Shown here piece after piece: positions 52,960 through 63,330 of a stretch of DNA of 64,000 nucleotides. The notes under the pieces were generated by a model. It was given only the letters and a program-made list of their open reading frames with translations, was not told where the DNA came from and did no database searches. Numbering within the stretch: the stretch's first letter is position 1; each line of letters starts with the position of its first letter. Source of the DNA: Scolanthus callimorphus (Eukaryota; Cnidaria; Anthozoa; Actiniaria; Edwardsiidae); assembly GCA_033964015.1 (NCBI GenBank), contig CM066912.1, forward strand, positions 16,837,399 to 16,901,398, in the 5' to 3' direction. The position numbers were made by a program, and so were the translations under genes.

Positions 52960-54820
52960 TAGATCCATTTGCATTTCCATGTGCAAAACATGGTTGTGAC
53001 GTCACACACTTAAGTGATTGGCGAGCCGGTAATTTTAAAACTTTTACTTTTAGAAAAAAGTAATATGTTTAAGGTAAAATTATTTATTGAGAAGTCAATA
53101 TTACTTGGATTGACATTTGACAAGCACATGGAATTCACACAAAGCACGAGACCATGTTTCCGCTTCTTTACCGGAGCTGAGTTCGGCACACAGTTCGACA
53201 GTCACAAGTCAGTTCGGCAGTCTCGTTTTCATGCAAATCTTAACTAATTCTGCCTCTGGATCCTCGATTATTAAATGTTTGACAAGCCCAGAAGGTGCAA
53301 ATAGGCGGATTTCTTTTTTCTTTGCCATGTTTGCCGTAAATATAGCTCTTCAAATTCGCTCTTCGCTACTAAAGCCTCAACATTACATATGCCATAGTTC
53401 GCTGCCAATGCAAGTTCTTGTTCGGGAGAGATTTTGTTTCTGCTTCTTAGACGAAGAAACTGGGCCAATACACATATGTAAAGCAACGGCTTCTGTACTT
53501 AACCCTTTCAGGCCCAACTTTTTTCTACAAATACAGCTGTTTTTCTAAGCCAAACAGACATACCCCTGCCCATTTTTGCATATCAGGTCTAGGTTTCTGG
53601 GTTTCCTGTTTTTTATTGACAGGGAGGCTGGTACTACTTGCAGAGCACTACCGGACTCGTAAGCCGTTTTCCAGTGGTGGCTTGCTATCGCACGGTTAGA
53701 CATTTGATAATATTTCTACAAAATACAAGCTGAAATTCCACTAGAAGAGGCCATAGGACATCATTAAGTCTATTATGGGGAATGCTTTTGTGCTGTGCTT
53801 CAAGAAAAAAGTATAGTGAAGGGGTTTCATTCGCTTTTCCTTTGTTCTTGTGAGAATTCTGGAAGAGAATGACTGAATGAAACCTTTGGCCCCTCTTCAG
53901 TGGAATTCTTTTTGCCCAGCACTGCATTCGTATGAATCTGTGTTTTAGACATAAAAAGCAAGCTACTGAGCGTAATTCTGGTTTTAGTTGTCGTAGGGCA
54001 AAAAGACTTATATAAATATCTTGTCTAACCTTCCAATACAGGGGAGGGTGCTGTCAAATTTTGAACAAAATCCACAGGTATCCCAACGTATAAGCTCTGT
54101 TGATGTGAATTTTGTAAAGTCCCTTTGAAACGTCAAGCGCCATATCTCGCTTGAAACTTCACTAGGAATCTTGAAACTTGGGCTAGGAAGTCAGGAATAA
54201 AAGTAAAACGAAATGCAATATGCTGCATGTTGAGTTGTTTTTGTCTCTTTTAGAAAATAACACGAAACGAGGCCCTTGTAGCGTACAATCGAATGTGTGT
54301 TTTGGCATGTCAGAAATCTCGTGTTATTTCGCCAAAACAAGCGATTATTTCTGTAGTAAACACGAAGTTCAAAGCCTGGAAACAGCTAAGCTTTATCACT
54401 AGGTATCTGCTCCGTTTGCATTCGGAAGGAAAAGCTGTCTTAATTCAGAGTTTGGTGCAACAGTCTTCGATGTACGTGCTGTTAAAAAATTTCCGTATAT
54501 GGGCGTGAAAGGGTTAAGTCTTCTGTTCGCCTTCTATCATAACTATTTTGTATTTTGATTGGAAAATAGCCTCCATTTTAAGCCACGAATGTCATTTTAA
54601 AACCACTTCGCTTCGTGCCGCCATCTCAGAAAACTTGCAGTACGATCAGAGACAAATCATGTAATAGAAGGAGCGCTCTGATTGGCTGATGCAGCCTTTT
54701 GATTTAGAGTTTCATCCGCTTCAAAAACGTACTATCTATATTTATTTCTGTCCACGCGCATTTTATTTTTGAAGATAATTATTTTATAAAACAAATAAAA
54801 CACAGTTCCCGTTTACCGTG
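52960..54820. repeat. Dispersed repeat, copy 2, split by a TTAA element
   Basis: Positions 52960-53498 and 54518-54820 match the two flanks of the Gypsy relic at 15590-16104 and 20168-20290. The copy is interrupted at TTAA by the element at 53503-54513. It keeps about 200 bp (54518-54690) that copy 1 lost. Confidence 0.75.
53503..54513. mobile_element. piggyBac-like non-autonomous element
   Basis: A 1011-bp element flanked by TTAA (53499-53502 and 54514-54517). Ends are CCCTTTCAGGCCCA and TGGGCGTGAAAGGG, inverted with one or two changes. TTAA plus CCCTTT ends is the piggyBac pattern. No transposase was recognised; short frames inside (such as 54220-54402) have no known motif. Confidence 0.8.
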
Positions 54821-54994
54821 AGAGGGACATCCCAGGGTTGCGAAAATTGTACAACAAGTGGAAACCCATTAGAGAAGTTTGTTTTGAGTTTGCGAGCGAT
54901 CGGAAGGGCCGAAGGAACATACTCGGCTATAGAAGTCTCAGAGATTTGGGCGGTGTTATGTTTAGAGAGGGGCATCACAGAGTCAACAGATGTT

Positions 54995-55625
54995 TAGGAT
55001 AAATGTTAAATGCGCTACTTGTAAAGGGCATCATTATGTTTCGTTATGTTCAATCCTTAAGGGGGACACATGGAAGGGTGGAGGGGCCGTGTAGAGAGGG
55101 TTGGGGTGTTGTCAACGGCGTGGCCGCTGGACAAAGTAAGCTCGATAACAGTACGCTTAATAACAGGGGCGGATGGAAGGGTAGCCCCGAAAGTTGCGCC
55201 GGTGCGCGTTAGTAGGGAAGAGTAGGCTAGGGATCTTGAAAAGATAGGTTCATAGGCTTTGATATCTGGAGCATTTAGGAATTGTTGAAGGAGACAGCGT
55301 ACAGTATGAGTTTCTAGATAATGTGACATTTCAATGGAGAGCGTCAATCTTCCTTGGAAAGTAGGGCATAGAACGTTACCAACGAATTTCGTTAACAGCA
55401 TCAATAGGCGAAACAGCAACCTACGCAAGCTGAGACAGGAGCCAGGGGAAGTGCTCAACGAGTGCGAAGCTGTGATTACGGGTCCGCTTAAGCCAGGTAT
55501 TGTAGAACCCCCTGAGTTCAATAATCATCAGACTTGACAACGTCCATTCTTCCCACATCGAGCCGTCGTGAAGAAAACCACCAGTACCCGTGTAAGAGTA
55601 TAAGCCCGTGTAAGACATTTATGCA
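54995..55625 (+). pseudogene. BEL/Pao fragment (second, older element)
   Basis: Across frames: FRINVKCATCKGHHYVSLCS (a zinc knuckle) at about 54993-55050, then a collapsed region, then LEHLGIVEGDSVQYEFLDNV near 55265-55325. SLPWKVGHRTLPTNFVNSI and PLKPGIVEPPEF follow at 55350-55520, and FFPHRAVVKKTTSTRVRV at 55545-55600 (start of RT). The order matches the protease-to-RT junction of BEL/Pao polyproteins. Internal deletion, stops and shifts show it is old. It is not a copy of the element at 38-46 kb. Confidence 0.72.
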
Positions 55626-55939
55626 TACATTAGATTCTTCTTTTGACATATCTTCAATTTTTTAAACATCTTTTTCTTTTCACTAATCTTTCCATAAATT
55701 AATTGTTCATTTAAAACTACCTTGGTTATAACAATACTCATTAATATTACATCTTGAATTCATGATGCGAGAGGAGGAAACGACTGCGAGAGGAGGAAAC
55801 GACTGCGTCAAGCTAACACATATCATCTTAGGGAGTGTTCATTATTTATCGTTGGGGGGGGGGGGGTCAAAAACGTTTTTGGCCTCCTCCTGGGGGTGGT
55901 CAAAAATGTTTTGCTACTGTCAAAGTGGAGTTGCACTGA
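55626..55939. other. Gene-less stretch with a poly-G run
   Basis: It includes a tandem GCGAGAGGAGGAAACGACT pair near 55763-55806 and a G run at 55852-55866. Confidence 0.5.
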
Positions 55940-56249
55940 TTAAGCAACCATGACCTAATGATCGAAACTGGGAGACATAGTAGGCCGTATAAAGAATTAG
56001 CAGAAAGAATATGCCCCCTTTGCAAAAATGATGTCGAAGACGAAAAGCACTTCATTCTCAAGTGTCCAAACTACAAAAACCTTCGAAATGAACTTTTCCA
56101 TGCCATAGAAATAGAAACCAAAATCAACCTACGCGAAATTGCCCCCTTGGATGCATTTACCAGAATCATGTCTCTAAAATTTAAAGAAAATATCCAAAAA
56201 ACTATAGCAAAATTTGTCTGGGAGGCCAAAAAGGAACGACAACGACTAC
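55940..56249 (+). pseudogene. LINE C-terminal zinc-binding fragment, split by Gypsy
   Basis: The frame reads HDLMIETGRHSRPYKELAER, then CPLCKNDVEDEKHFILKCPNY, the CCHC motif at the C-terminus of CR1/Jockey-type RT proteins. It continues AKFVWEAKKERQRLL to the Gypsy junction. The TSD copy at 60760 resumes the frame for a few codons (RKSTPS, then TGA near 60785). As now arranged, the stop is supplied by the Gypsy LTR (TGA 56252-56254). The LINE is 5' truncated. Confidence 0.78.
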
Positions 56250-56423
56250 TGTGATGTTTGTGAATAAACAGCCGAGAATACCGATGCATAACTCAACAAC
56301 TTTACTGCTATTCGTACAGGAAAGAACAACCAACCAAGATGGCGGATCATACACTACTAGGTCCCTCAAACACGTGACAACCTGAAAACGAGGTTATAAC
56401 ACAGGCTTCCCAAATACACCACA
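56250..56423 (-). repeat. Gypsy 3' LTR
   Basis: 174 bp, beginning TGTGGTGTATTTGGG and ending CAAACATCACA on the minus strand. The element's own polyadenylation signal may be within it. Confidence 0.93.
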
Positions 56424-56587
56424 TCTCCCCCTTTCTAATATGAACATGGGTGCCATGCTAGGCCAAAAATGGTATGACAACTGCCTAATAAACAACTAAC
56501 ATTGTAAGTCCTTAAGTCTCAAACAAGTCCGAATCTCAATAGAGTTCTTTCACATAATGTTCTTCATAGTCAGTTAACTGGTCTCAA

Positions 56588-57805
56588 TCATCTCTCTGGA
56601 GCCCTTCTGATCCTAGAAGATCTCCGCAGTGGTGCAGGGGTCTCCTTAGGCTGCGTACCACTGTCCTGTGACTCAACTGGTATCTCCGCATTACACGTTG
56701 GTGTTGCTGCCCGGAAGTCTTGGGTAAGAGGCACCGTTATAGGCAAAGCCTCACCTTGTACTGTTGAAGGGACCGGTGGTGGCACTTGAGTCTCCATGGG
56801 CGGCTGATCTGTGGATGGTTCAGGGTCCCCTCTTCTCTGCATACTATCACTGCGTATGTGCTCCACATGTCTCTTCCAGACACGCCCATCGTCCAGTACC
56901 ACTACATATGAATATGGACCACTGCGTTCTGCTATGCAACCTGGCCACCATTTGTTAATTCGCACATCCCTTACTAGCACTCTTTCTCCTGTATAGAATT
57001 CTCTGTACTTAGCATGCACATCATGTGAAGCCTTCTGCTTAGCCTGAGCACTTAGCACATTCTCCTCCACTGCAGGCCGAAGTAGTGATAAGCGAGTCCG
57101 AAGTTCATGGCCTACAAATAGACTGGCTGGCGTTCTGCCAGTAGTTGGGTGCTTGATCGATCGGTAGTGTAACAGGAAGTTAGCAATCCGCTGCCGGATT
57201 GACAACTTACGACCCTTGCAAGACTTCATATGGTTCTTAAATGACTGAACCATGCGCTCGGCTAGCCCATTGCTTGCTGCATGGTAGGGTTTGACCCTGA
57301 CATGCTTCACACCGTTCACCTTAAGGAAGTGAGCAAACTCCTCACTGCGGAACTGGGGTCCATTGTCACTTACGAGATGCACAGGTAACCCATATCTTGC
57401 AAATAAGTCCCGTAAAATAGGTACCGTAGCTGCAGTGGTTGTGTTCTTGGCCATATAGAAAATCTCAGGCCAGCGTGAGTGTGCGTCAACAACAATAAAA
57501 TAACGTCCTAGATCATCCTCCGCATAATCAACATGCACACGGTGCCAGGGGCGGCTAGGCCACACCCAAGGTGCTAGTGGTACTGTTACATTGGCCTTGC
57601 GCACCTGCTGGCAACTTGCGCAATTCCTAACTGCCTGTTCAATGTCACAGTCAATACTTGGCCACCAGACGAAGCTGCGAGCTATTTCCTTCATGCGAAC
57701 GATCCCTGGATGCCCACAATGCAGTTCTCCTAACATAACCTTCTGGTAACGAGTGGGGATGATGACCCGTAGGCCCCACATTAAACAATCTTGCTCAACA
57801 GACAA
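56588..57805 (-). CDS. pol: Gypsy integrase frame
   Basis: 405 codons. It starts with SVEQDCLMWGLRVIIP, then the HHCC domain (LHCGHPGIVRMKE, CASCQQVRK). The core is HRVHVDYAEDD (Asp), LVSDNGPQFRSEEF (Asp) and AASNGLAERMVQSF (Glu), all three catalytic residues present. A C-terminal region with KWWPGCIAERSGPYSYVV and a Pro-rich tail ending RRSSRIRRAPER follows. It overlaps the end of the upstream frame by 25 bp. The homology crosses from that frame into this one at a single missing base, so it was originally one polyprotein. Integrase inserts the element cDNA into the genome. Confidence 0.93.
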   Translation of the reverse strand: MSVEQDCLMWGLRVIIPTRYQKVMLGELHCGHPGIVRMKEIARSFVWWPSIDCDIEQAVRNCASCQQVRKANVTVPLAPWVWPSRPWHRVHVDYAEDDLGRYFIVVDAHSRWPEIFYMAKNTTTAATVPILRDLFARYGLPVHLVSDNGPQFRSEEFAHFLKVNGVKHVRVKPYHAASNGLAERMVQSFKNHMKSCKGRKLSIRQRIANFLLHYRSIKHPTTGRTPASLFVGHELRTRLSLLRPAVEENVLSAQAKQKASHDVHAKYREFYTGERVLVRDVRINKWWPGCIAERSGPYSYVVVLDDGRVWKRHVEHIRSDSMQRRGDPEPSTDQPPMETQVPPPVPSTVQGEALPITVPLTQDFRAATPTCNAEIPVESQDSGTQPKETPAPLRRSSRIRRAPER

Positions 57806-60528
57806 TTCATGCCGTGATTAAAAATTGGCTTGAGACGTAAATCATCAACATGTGCTGGCCAACCATTCCTGACACACATAAGCACCTTGGTTAGCACAGG
57901 GTCTGCTCGTGTTGCAGATCTGATCTCCTTGTGTGTCACTGGTAATCCATCCAGCAAAAGTTCCTCAACTCTGAAAATAGCACTCTCACCCCCCTTGGTA
58001 TTAGGCAAGGGTAGGCGCGACAAAGCATCAGCCACTGCATTTTCCTTCGAGAGAATAAACCTGATGTCGTAATCAAATGCTGCTAAAATAATAGCCCAGC
58101 GTTGCAGACGTGCAGCTGCCAATGATGGTATAGCTGACTTAGGACCGAAAATCCTTTCCAAAGGCTTGTGATCTGTCAGAATTGTGAAATGTCTGCCATA
58201 TAAATACAAGTGAAATCTCTTCACACCAAACATAATTGCCAGAGCTTCCTTGTCAATCTGCCCGTAACGTTTCTCGTGTTCATTGAGTGTTCTAGATGCA
58301 AAGGCGATTGGCCTTCGGGATCCATTCGGGTACACATGCATAATGACACCTCCCAATCCGTAAGGGGAAGCATCTACTGCCAGTTCTACCGGCAACTTAG
58401 GATCATAATGTGTAAGTACCGTGTCTGATGAGACATTACTCAGAGCTGACAGCATCCCGAGAAAAGAACGCAGCTCTGACACATTCTTAGGTGGAGGCGC
58501 CTCGTGTACCGCCTTAACCTTTTCTGACGTTGGCTGCAATCCCCTCTCAGAAAACCGCAACCCAAAATAGGTCACCTCAGGTGCCAGGAAGACACACTTC
58601 TCCAGCTTCACTCGTAAACCGTACTTCTGGAATTGTGCCAAAACAGCTTCCAAATTCCTTAAATGTTCCTCGTCGGTAGCTCCTCCGATAAGTAGATCAT
58701 CCATTATCACGCACGTTCCGCTGATACCTGCAAGGACTTGTTCAATAAACCACTGCCAAATTGCTGGACTTGAAGAAATTCCAAATGGCAAACGTGAGTA
58801 CCGAAAAAGACCTTTGATAGTGTTGATTGTACATAACTCCTGTGATGCAGGATCCAACACCAGCTGCTGATATGCGTTTCGTAGATCAATCTTGGTGAAT
58901 TTTGTCCATGAGGACACCTTACCCCTTATTTCCTCTAATGTAGGGATGGGAAACTGTTCTGTTTGAATCGCTGGGTTCACCGTACCCTTGTAGTCTCCGC
59001 ATATTCTCACTGTGCCATCCGTCTTAGGAACACACACCAGAGGTGTAGCCCACTCACTGAATTCAACAGGCTTTATAACTCCGTCCTTCTGTAATCGCTC
59101 CAGTTCCCTCTCCACCGCTGGTCGCAGGGAGTATGGTACTGGGCGTGCTCGCTGAAAAACTGGTGTGGCACCTTCTTTCAAGTGCAACTTTGCTGTAACC
59201 CCTTTGACCGTTCCTAGCTCTGGTGAAAGTACTTCTGCATAGCGATTCTTTAACACTTGGATATCCTCTTGCTGATTTATTGAAAACTGTCCCTGCTCTT
59301 GGTTAGGAAGCAGGTGTTTCCAATCCAATATGATGCTACCCATCCATGCCCTTCCGAACAGGGGTGGGGCATACTGCTGTGCTCTCACAACCAGCATGGG
59401 CAGTGTCTTCTTCTGTCCCTTATACTCAACATCAACAAGAATTTGACCCGCAATATCCAACTGTGCACCCGCATATGCATGGAGCTTCTTCTCTACTGGT
59501 TTCAGAGCAAGATATCTAAAATGCCTCTCATAGTCAGTATAACTCATAACTGACGCTGCGGCACCCGTATCCACTTCCATTTCAAAAGGGATGTCCTCCA
59601 ATAATAATGAGACCTTAATTGCTGGACTAGAGATAGCTGCCTCCTTCGACTTGGATTGCTTTGCCGCTTTCAGACTGAAAAGTGAGCCTAGGTATTCTTC
59701 CTCTACCTCCGACTCACTCTCATCCCCGGCTTCTTGTTCTTCTTCCACTGCATGTTGAAAATCCTTCCATTGACACTCTGATTTTAAGTGTCCTTTCTTG
59801 TGGCATTGGAAGCATTCTGTATTCTTATGTCTGCAGGATTCTGCATTATGATTTGTAAATCCACAACGAAAACATTTCTTCCTCTGTCTTTTTCCTTGTT
59901 GTAGCTTTTTTCCTTCTTTCTTGCTCTGGGGATGTGATTTCCGTTCATAACCTCCTGCTAGGGCATTAACACCAGATGCATTGCTGCTAAATTCAGAATT
60001 ACCCAGCTCTTGCACGTCCTTTTGAGCTGTTTCCTGTGCTAGGGCCGTGTTGACTGCTTCTTGAAAAGTGTAATTAGCTGAGAGTAGCTTTTTCTTTATC
60101 TGTTCCGATCGTAATCCGCAAATGAATCTGTCCCTGAGACTTTCTTCGAGCTGATCATTGGTAAATTCACAAGTTCCTGCTAATTTCTTTAGTTCCCGTA
60201 CATAATCAGTAATAGGTTGGCCTTGTCCTTGACTTGCCGAGTGGAATCTGTACCGTTCAGCCACCTTTAATCTCGTTGGCTTAAAATGTCCTTTCAAAAG
60301 AGTTGAAAGCTTGTCAAACGTTTTCGAGTTCGGCGCGTTGGGAAAAGCCAGGTCCTTCAAGACTCGATAAGTTGTGCTACCAATCGAGGTAAGCAAAATC
60401 GCCCGTTGTTTTGTGGTTTCCGTGGCCTTGATGTCGTACGCGATAACATATTCCGCCAATCGTTCGAGGTAGCTTTCTATATCTTCCGAGTCTTGGTTGA
60501 ACTCTCCGAATGGTGGTCGTCCTGCCAT
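57781..60528 (-). CDS. gag-pol: Gypsy Gag-protease-RT-RNase H frame, with internal deletion
   Basis: 915 codons from ATG. Gag at about residues 1-180 starts MAGRPPFGEFNQDSEDIESY. Zinc knuckles CFRCGFTNHNAESC and CFQCHKKGHLKSEC lie near 225-265. Protease MEVDTGAAASVMS lies near 325. RT has EFSEWATPLVCVPKTDGTVR, FTKIDLRNAYQQL and VIMDDLLIGG. RNase H has ELAVDASPYGLGGV, GQIDKEALAIMF and TDHKPLERIF. Between SELRSFLGMLS and SSDTVLTHYDP about 60 residues usual in the family are missing, in frame, near 58420-58465, removing the link between RT and RNase H. The frame ends at 57781 by a frameshift. Confidence 0.93.
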   Translation of the reverse strand: MAGRPPFGEFNQDSEDIESYLERLAEYVIAYDIKATETTKQRAILLTSIGSTTYRVLKDLAFPNAPNSKTFDKLSTLLKGHFKPTRLKVAERYRFHSASQGQGQPITDYVRELKKLAGTCEFTNDQLEESLRDRFICGLRSEQIKKKLLSANYTFQEAVNTALAQETAQKDVQELGNSEFSSNASGVNALAGGYERKSHPQSKKEGKKLQQGKRQRKKCFRCGFTNHNAESCRHKNTECFQCHKKGHLKSECQWKDFQHAVEEEQEAGDESESEVEEEYLGSLFSLKAAKQSKSKEAAISSPAIKVSLLLEDIPFEMEVDTGAAASVMSYTDYERHFRYLALKPVEKKLHAYAGAQLDIAGQILVDVEYKGQKKTLPMLVVRAQQYAPPLFGRAWMGSIILDWKHLLPNQEQGQFSINQQEDIQVLKNRYAEVLSPELGTVKGVTAKLHLKEGATPVFQRARPVPYSLRPAVERELERLQKDGVIKPVEFSEWATPLVCVPKTDGTVRICGDYKGTVNPAIQTEQFPIPTLEEIRGKVSSWTKFTKIDLRNAYQQLVLDPASQELCTINTIKGLFRYSRLPFGISSSPAIWQWFIEQVLAGISGTCVIMDDLLIGGATDEEHLRNLEAVLAQFQKYGLRVKLEKCVFLAPEVTYFGLRFSERGLQPTSEKVKAVHEAPPPKNVSELRSFLGMLSALSNVSSDTVLTHYDPKLPVELAVDASPYGLGGVIMHVYPNGSRRPIAFASRTLNEHEKRYGQIDKEALAIMFGVKRFHLYLYGRHFTILTDHKPLERIFGPKSAIPSLAAARLQRWAIILAAFDYDIRFILSKENAVADALSRLPLPNTKGGESAIFRVEELLLDGLPVTHKEIRSATRADPVLTKVLMCVRNGWPAHVDDLRLKPIFNHGMNCLLSKIV

Positions 60529-60585
60529 GGTCGTTTTCGTAGATTATACTCGTAGTTTATCCTTAAGCTTTATCCTCGTCGCCAG

Positions 60586-60759
60586 TGTGATGTTTGTGAA
60601 TAAACAGCCGAGAATACCGATGAATAACTCAACAACTTTACTGCTATTCGTACAGGAAAGAACAACCAACCAAGATGGCGGATCATACACTACTAGGTCC
60701 CTCAAACACGTGACAACCTGAAAACGAGGTTATAACACAGGCTTCCCAAATACACCACA
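60586..60759 (-). repeat. Gypsy 5' LTR
   Basis: 174 bp, one difference from the 3' LTR. It is followed on the plus strand by ACTAC, the target duplication. Confidence 0.93.
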
Positions 60760-60764
60760 ACTAC

Positions 60765-60931
60765 TTCGTAAAAGCACCCCATCATGACGAAGCCTTTGAA
60801 CCCTCGAACTTTGGTCAAATAAAAGTGAAATTGAAAATTAAATTTAGATAAAATATTAATGTATTTTTCTTTTAAAAATTTATTGGAATTATGCTTATGT
60901 AAATATTTTTACACGGTTCCAATAAATCTAA
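60765..60931 (+). other. LINE 3' UTR continuation and AT-rich DNA
   Basis: The last codons and tail of the split LINE fragment, ending in A-rich sequence at about 60820-60860. No other feature was seen. Confidence 0.45.
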
Positions 60932-61132
60932 GCTTGTGCTTGGGCTTGTGCTTGTGCTTGGGCTTGTGCTTGGGCTTGGGCTTGTGCTTGTGCTTGTGCT
61001 TGTGCTTGTGCTTGTGCTTGTGCTTGTGCTTGTGCTTGTGCTTGTGCTTGTGCTTGTGCTTGTGCTTGTGCTTGTGCTTGTGCTTGTGCTTGTGCTTGTG
61101 CTTGTGCTTGTGCTTGTGCTTGTGCTTGTGCT
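60932..61132. repeat. (GCTTGT)n hexanucleotide microsatellite
   Basis: About 33 copies of GCTTGT, with a few GCTTGG variants at the left end. As 6 is a multiple of three, frames through it give simple dipeptide repeats (Leu-Cys, Leu-Val; Lys-His, Ser-Thr and Gln-Ala on the other strand). These are not evidence of genes. Confidence 0.97.
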
Positions 61133-62610
61133 GACTGAACACCGAACCCCCCCCCAGAAAAAAAACAAATAATAAAAACTCCCTCACCAAGTACCTTCAG
61201 ACAGCATTGTTTATCATTCAAAATAATAATAATAGCACTGCAAATGCAGTATTGATTCTGTCTTGACAAGTATTTAGTAATCATAACACATGGACAGCGT
61301 GGGGAGGTGGCTTCAAGCAGCCCCTCCAGTTTTCAGCAGATTTTCGACTTTTCTGTGTTATTACTCCCCACCCAACATTGTCATTACCATCTCTGATCAG
61401 CCCCCTTACTTGAAAATCTGTTCTGCCATCCATGTAATACAAATATGTTAATATCAGGTTCATTTAATATTATGTTTGCCTTATGCCATGGCCTGTCAAA
61501 GAGCCATCCCCCAGGCAGCTGCTTTATCACTGAAATTAAAAGAGAATAGGCCAATAAGCCTGATGAAACTTAAACATAGATCTTCTTTTTTCCAGTCTAA
61601 ATTACCAAAGCGTATGGCAAGGATATTATTATACAACTTCAACTTTATTATATCTTTTTTTAAATGTTACAAGGACAGCACACCGCCTGCAAATAGCATA
61701 GCTATATAATTTAGTAACAGAACATACTGAAGTCCCTTAAGCCATAAAAATGATGAAAACATAATTCAAGGATGAATAGCATTCAGCATTGTTTCGGATT
61801 TGCCACTTTGAGAAGAGTGCATTGAAAATAGATTGATTTTTTATCACTCCCTCTTACCATGTTTCTGTTTGATCGCCCTAGAGGGAGATACACAGATTGC
61901 CTATGTTGCCCAACAATAGCAAAAGCATTTCAATCTGCTTCATGTACAATGGAAAAAGGAAATCCACCAAGAAATCGAGTAATTTTGTCACAAAGTGGAG
62001 AGTATTATAAAACCAATTTCCTTGTTTGTAGCATTTTTTAAAAGTTCTTGATAAAATAAAGCGATATAAACACAGAGAAGAAATTCCCAAGGAAACCTGG
62101 GAAATAATTTTTCAAACTGTGAAGGAATGCTGCTGGCTGTTGGTGGTCATTTCATGTCGCTTGTATATAAATTGTATGGATTAGGACAAATTTCAGGATT
62201 CATTTTCGATTGTTTGGTGTTGTAAGAAATGAATTATTTTAGATCAGACAGAAGTCTACACTATGATATAAATCATTTTGTTCCAAGAATTTGTTCCAAT
62301 TGTTACTCGATTTTCAAATGGATTATCCTTTAACTAGGATGTTTGTTTGTCTATTTTTCATTTAGGACAAATTCTCCTCAGTTTTAATTATCTCCTCGAG
62401 CGAAATGGAGAAAATATGAATAACAGGTTAGTAAATTCAAGAATTAAGCTTAATGTACCATTACCTAAATCGAAAGTTTGGAGGCGTTTGGAGATTGCAT
62501 TGCATAGTTTTTTCCAAAATTCGGTCATAGTCTAGTCGGTGGAGGAGGTTCACGTGCACTCCCCGGAACTAGTAATGAGACATACATTTTTGGAATCCTT
62601 AGGATGTCTA
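61133..62610. other. Gene-less stretch
   Basis: Several short frames without recognisable domains. No repeat structure was noticed. Confidence 0.4.
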
Positions 62611-62884
62611 CAATCTTGGACAAAATTGTTGGCAAAAAGTGGCATTTTTTGTCACAAACGCCTATGGACCGGTTCTATGGCCTTAAAATGTATTCCGCCT
62701 TCCCTTTTTCAATGTTGTTTTCTCGGCTGTGGTCCTTCAAACGAATTTATGATGAAAGGACCAACATTCATTGGGGGGGGGGGGTAAGGGAGGGGGAGAA
62801 ATGTCTGCTTATAGCTCTTGTACGGCAACGAAAGTGAATTCACAATAGGAGCTTAATTTTGTCAACACATTTTGTCCAAGATTG
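62611..62884. mobile_element. MITE with CAATCTTGGACAAAA ends, copy 2
   Basis: 274 bp, ends CAATCTTGGACAAAAT and TTTTGTCCAAGATTG, flanked by TA (62609-62610 and 62885-62886). A G run lies at 62773-62785. Same family as 142-362. Confidence 0.78.
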
Positions 62885-63300
62885 TAGAAAATGGTTTTAG
62901 ATGCTAACAGCTCGAAAAAGTGTCCCACAGCCCTATTTTGCCAGATTTTTGTTTTTTAATTGTATTCTTTTGTTATTTAATGAGATTCAATAAGGCAATT
63001 TTATGGACTGTAGCTCTATTCAGAAAACCTCTTTAGATTCTAAATCTAAGCTTTTACGATCTCAGGAATACTCTGATCACATGTAGACAAGTTAAATCGC
63101 TGCCTAAGCCTTTTCCCGTCACATACGCTTATCGTTTTGGTATTTCCAAATAGGAATACAAAGGCTGACAGGATCTTAGAAATATCTATCAGTAAGGAAC
63201 GTAACATGTATAAAACGGGAATGTAAATTGTATATGTAAAATAAGTTAATAATTACCGGTCGATTGACACCCTCATATATCACGTTACAAGGCCGCGTGG
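62885..63300. other. Gene-less stretch before the last LINE
   Basis: Nothing recognised. The LINE coding homology becomes visible only from about 63300. Confidence 0.4.
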
Positions 63301-63330
63301 CCAAACGCAAGATCATACGGGAGGATATTA

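Larger units (their letters stand above)
56250..60759 (-). mobile_element. Young Ty3/Gypsy LTR retrotransposon
   Basis: Identical-length LTRs of 174 bp (56250-56423 and 60586-60759) differ at one base by eye (C against A near 56286/60622). A 5-bp target duplication, ACTAC, lies at 56245-56249 and 60760-60764. On the minus strand the order is 5' LTR, candidate primer site (CTGGCGACGAGGATAAAG), gag-pol, purine tract (AGAAAGGGGGAGA, 56424-56436), 3' LTR. Very recent insertion is implied. A one-base frameshift and an internal pol deletion suggest it moved with help from a complete relative, or decayed after insertion. Confidence 0.95.

Noticed and set aside
55057..55521. 154-codon minus-strand frame as a gene
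   Set aside because: It is antisense to the BEL fragment, whose plus-strand motifs explain the region.
57781..57805. Programmed frameshift between the two Gypsy frames
   Set aside because: The related frames read continuously except for a single missing base and there is no slippery sequence, so a mutation is simpler.
60859..61284. Open frames of 78-118 codons on both strands over the hexanucleotide repeat
   Set aside because: Simple-sequence artefacts (Leu-Cys, Leu-Val, Lys-His, Ser-Thr and Gln-Ala runs).
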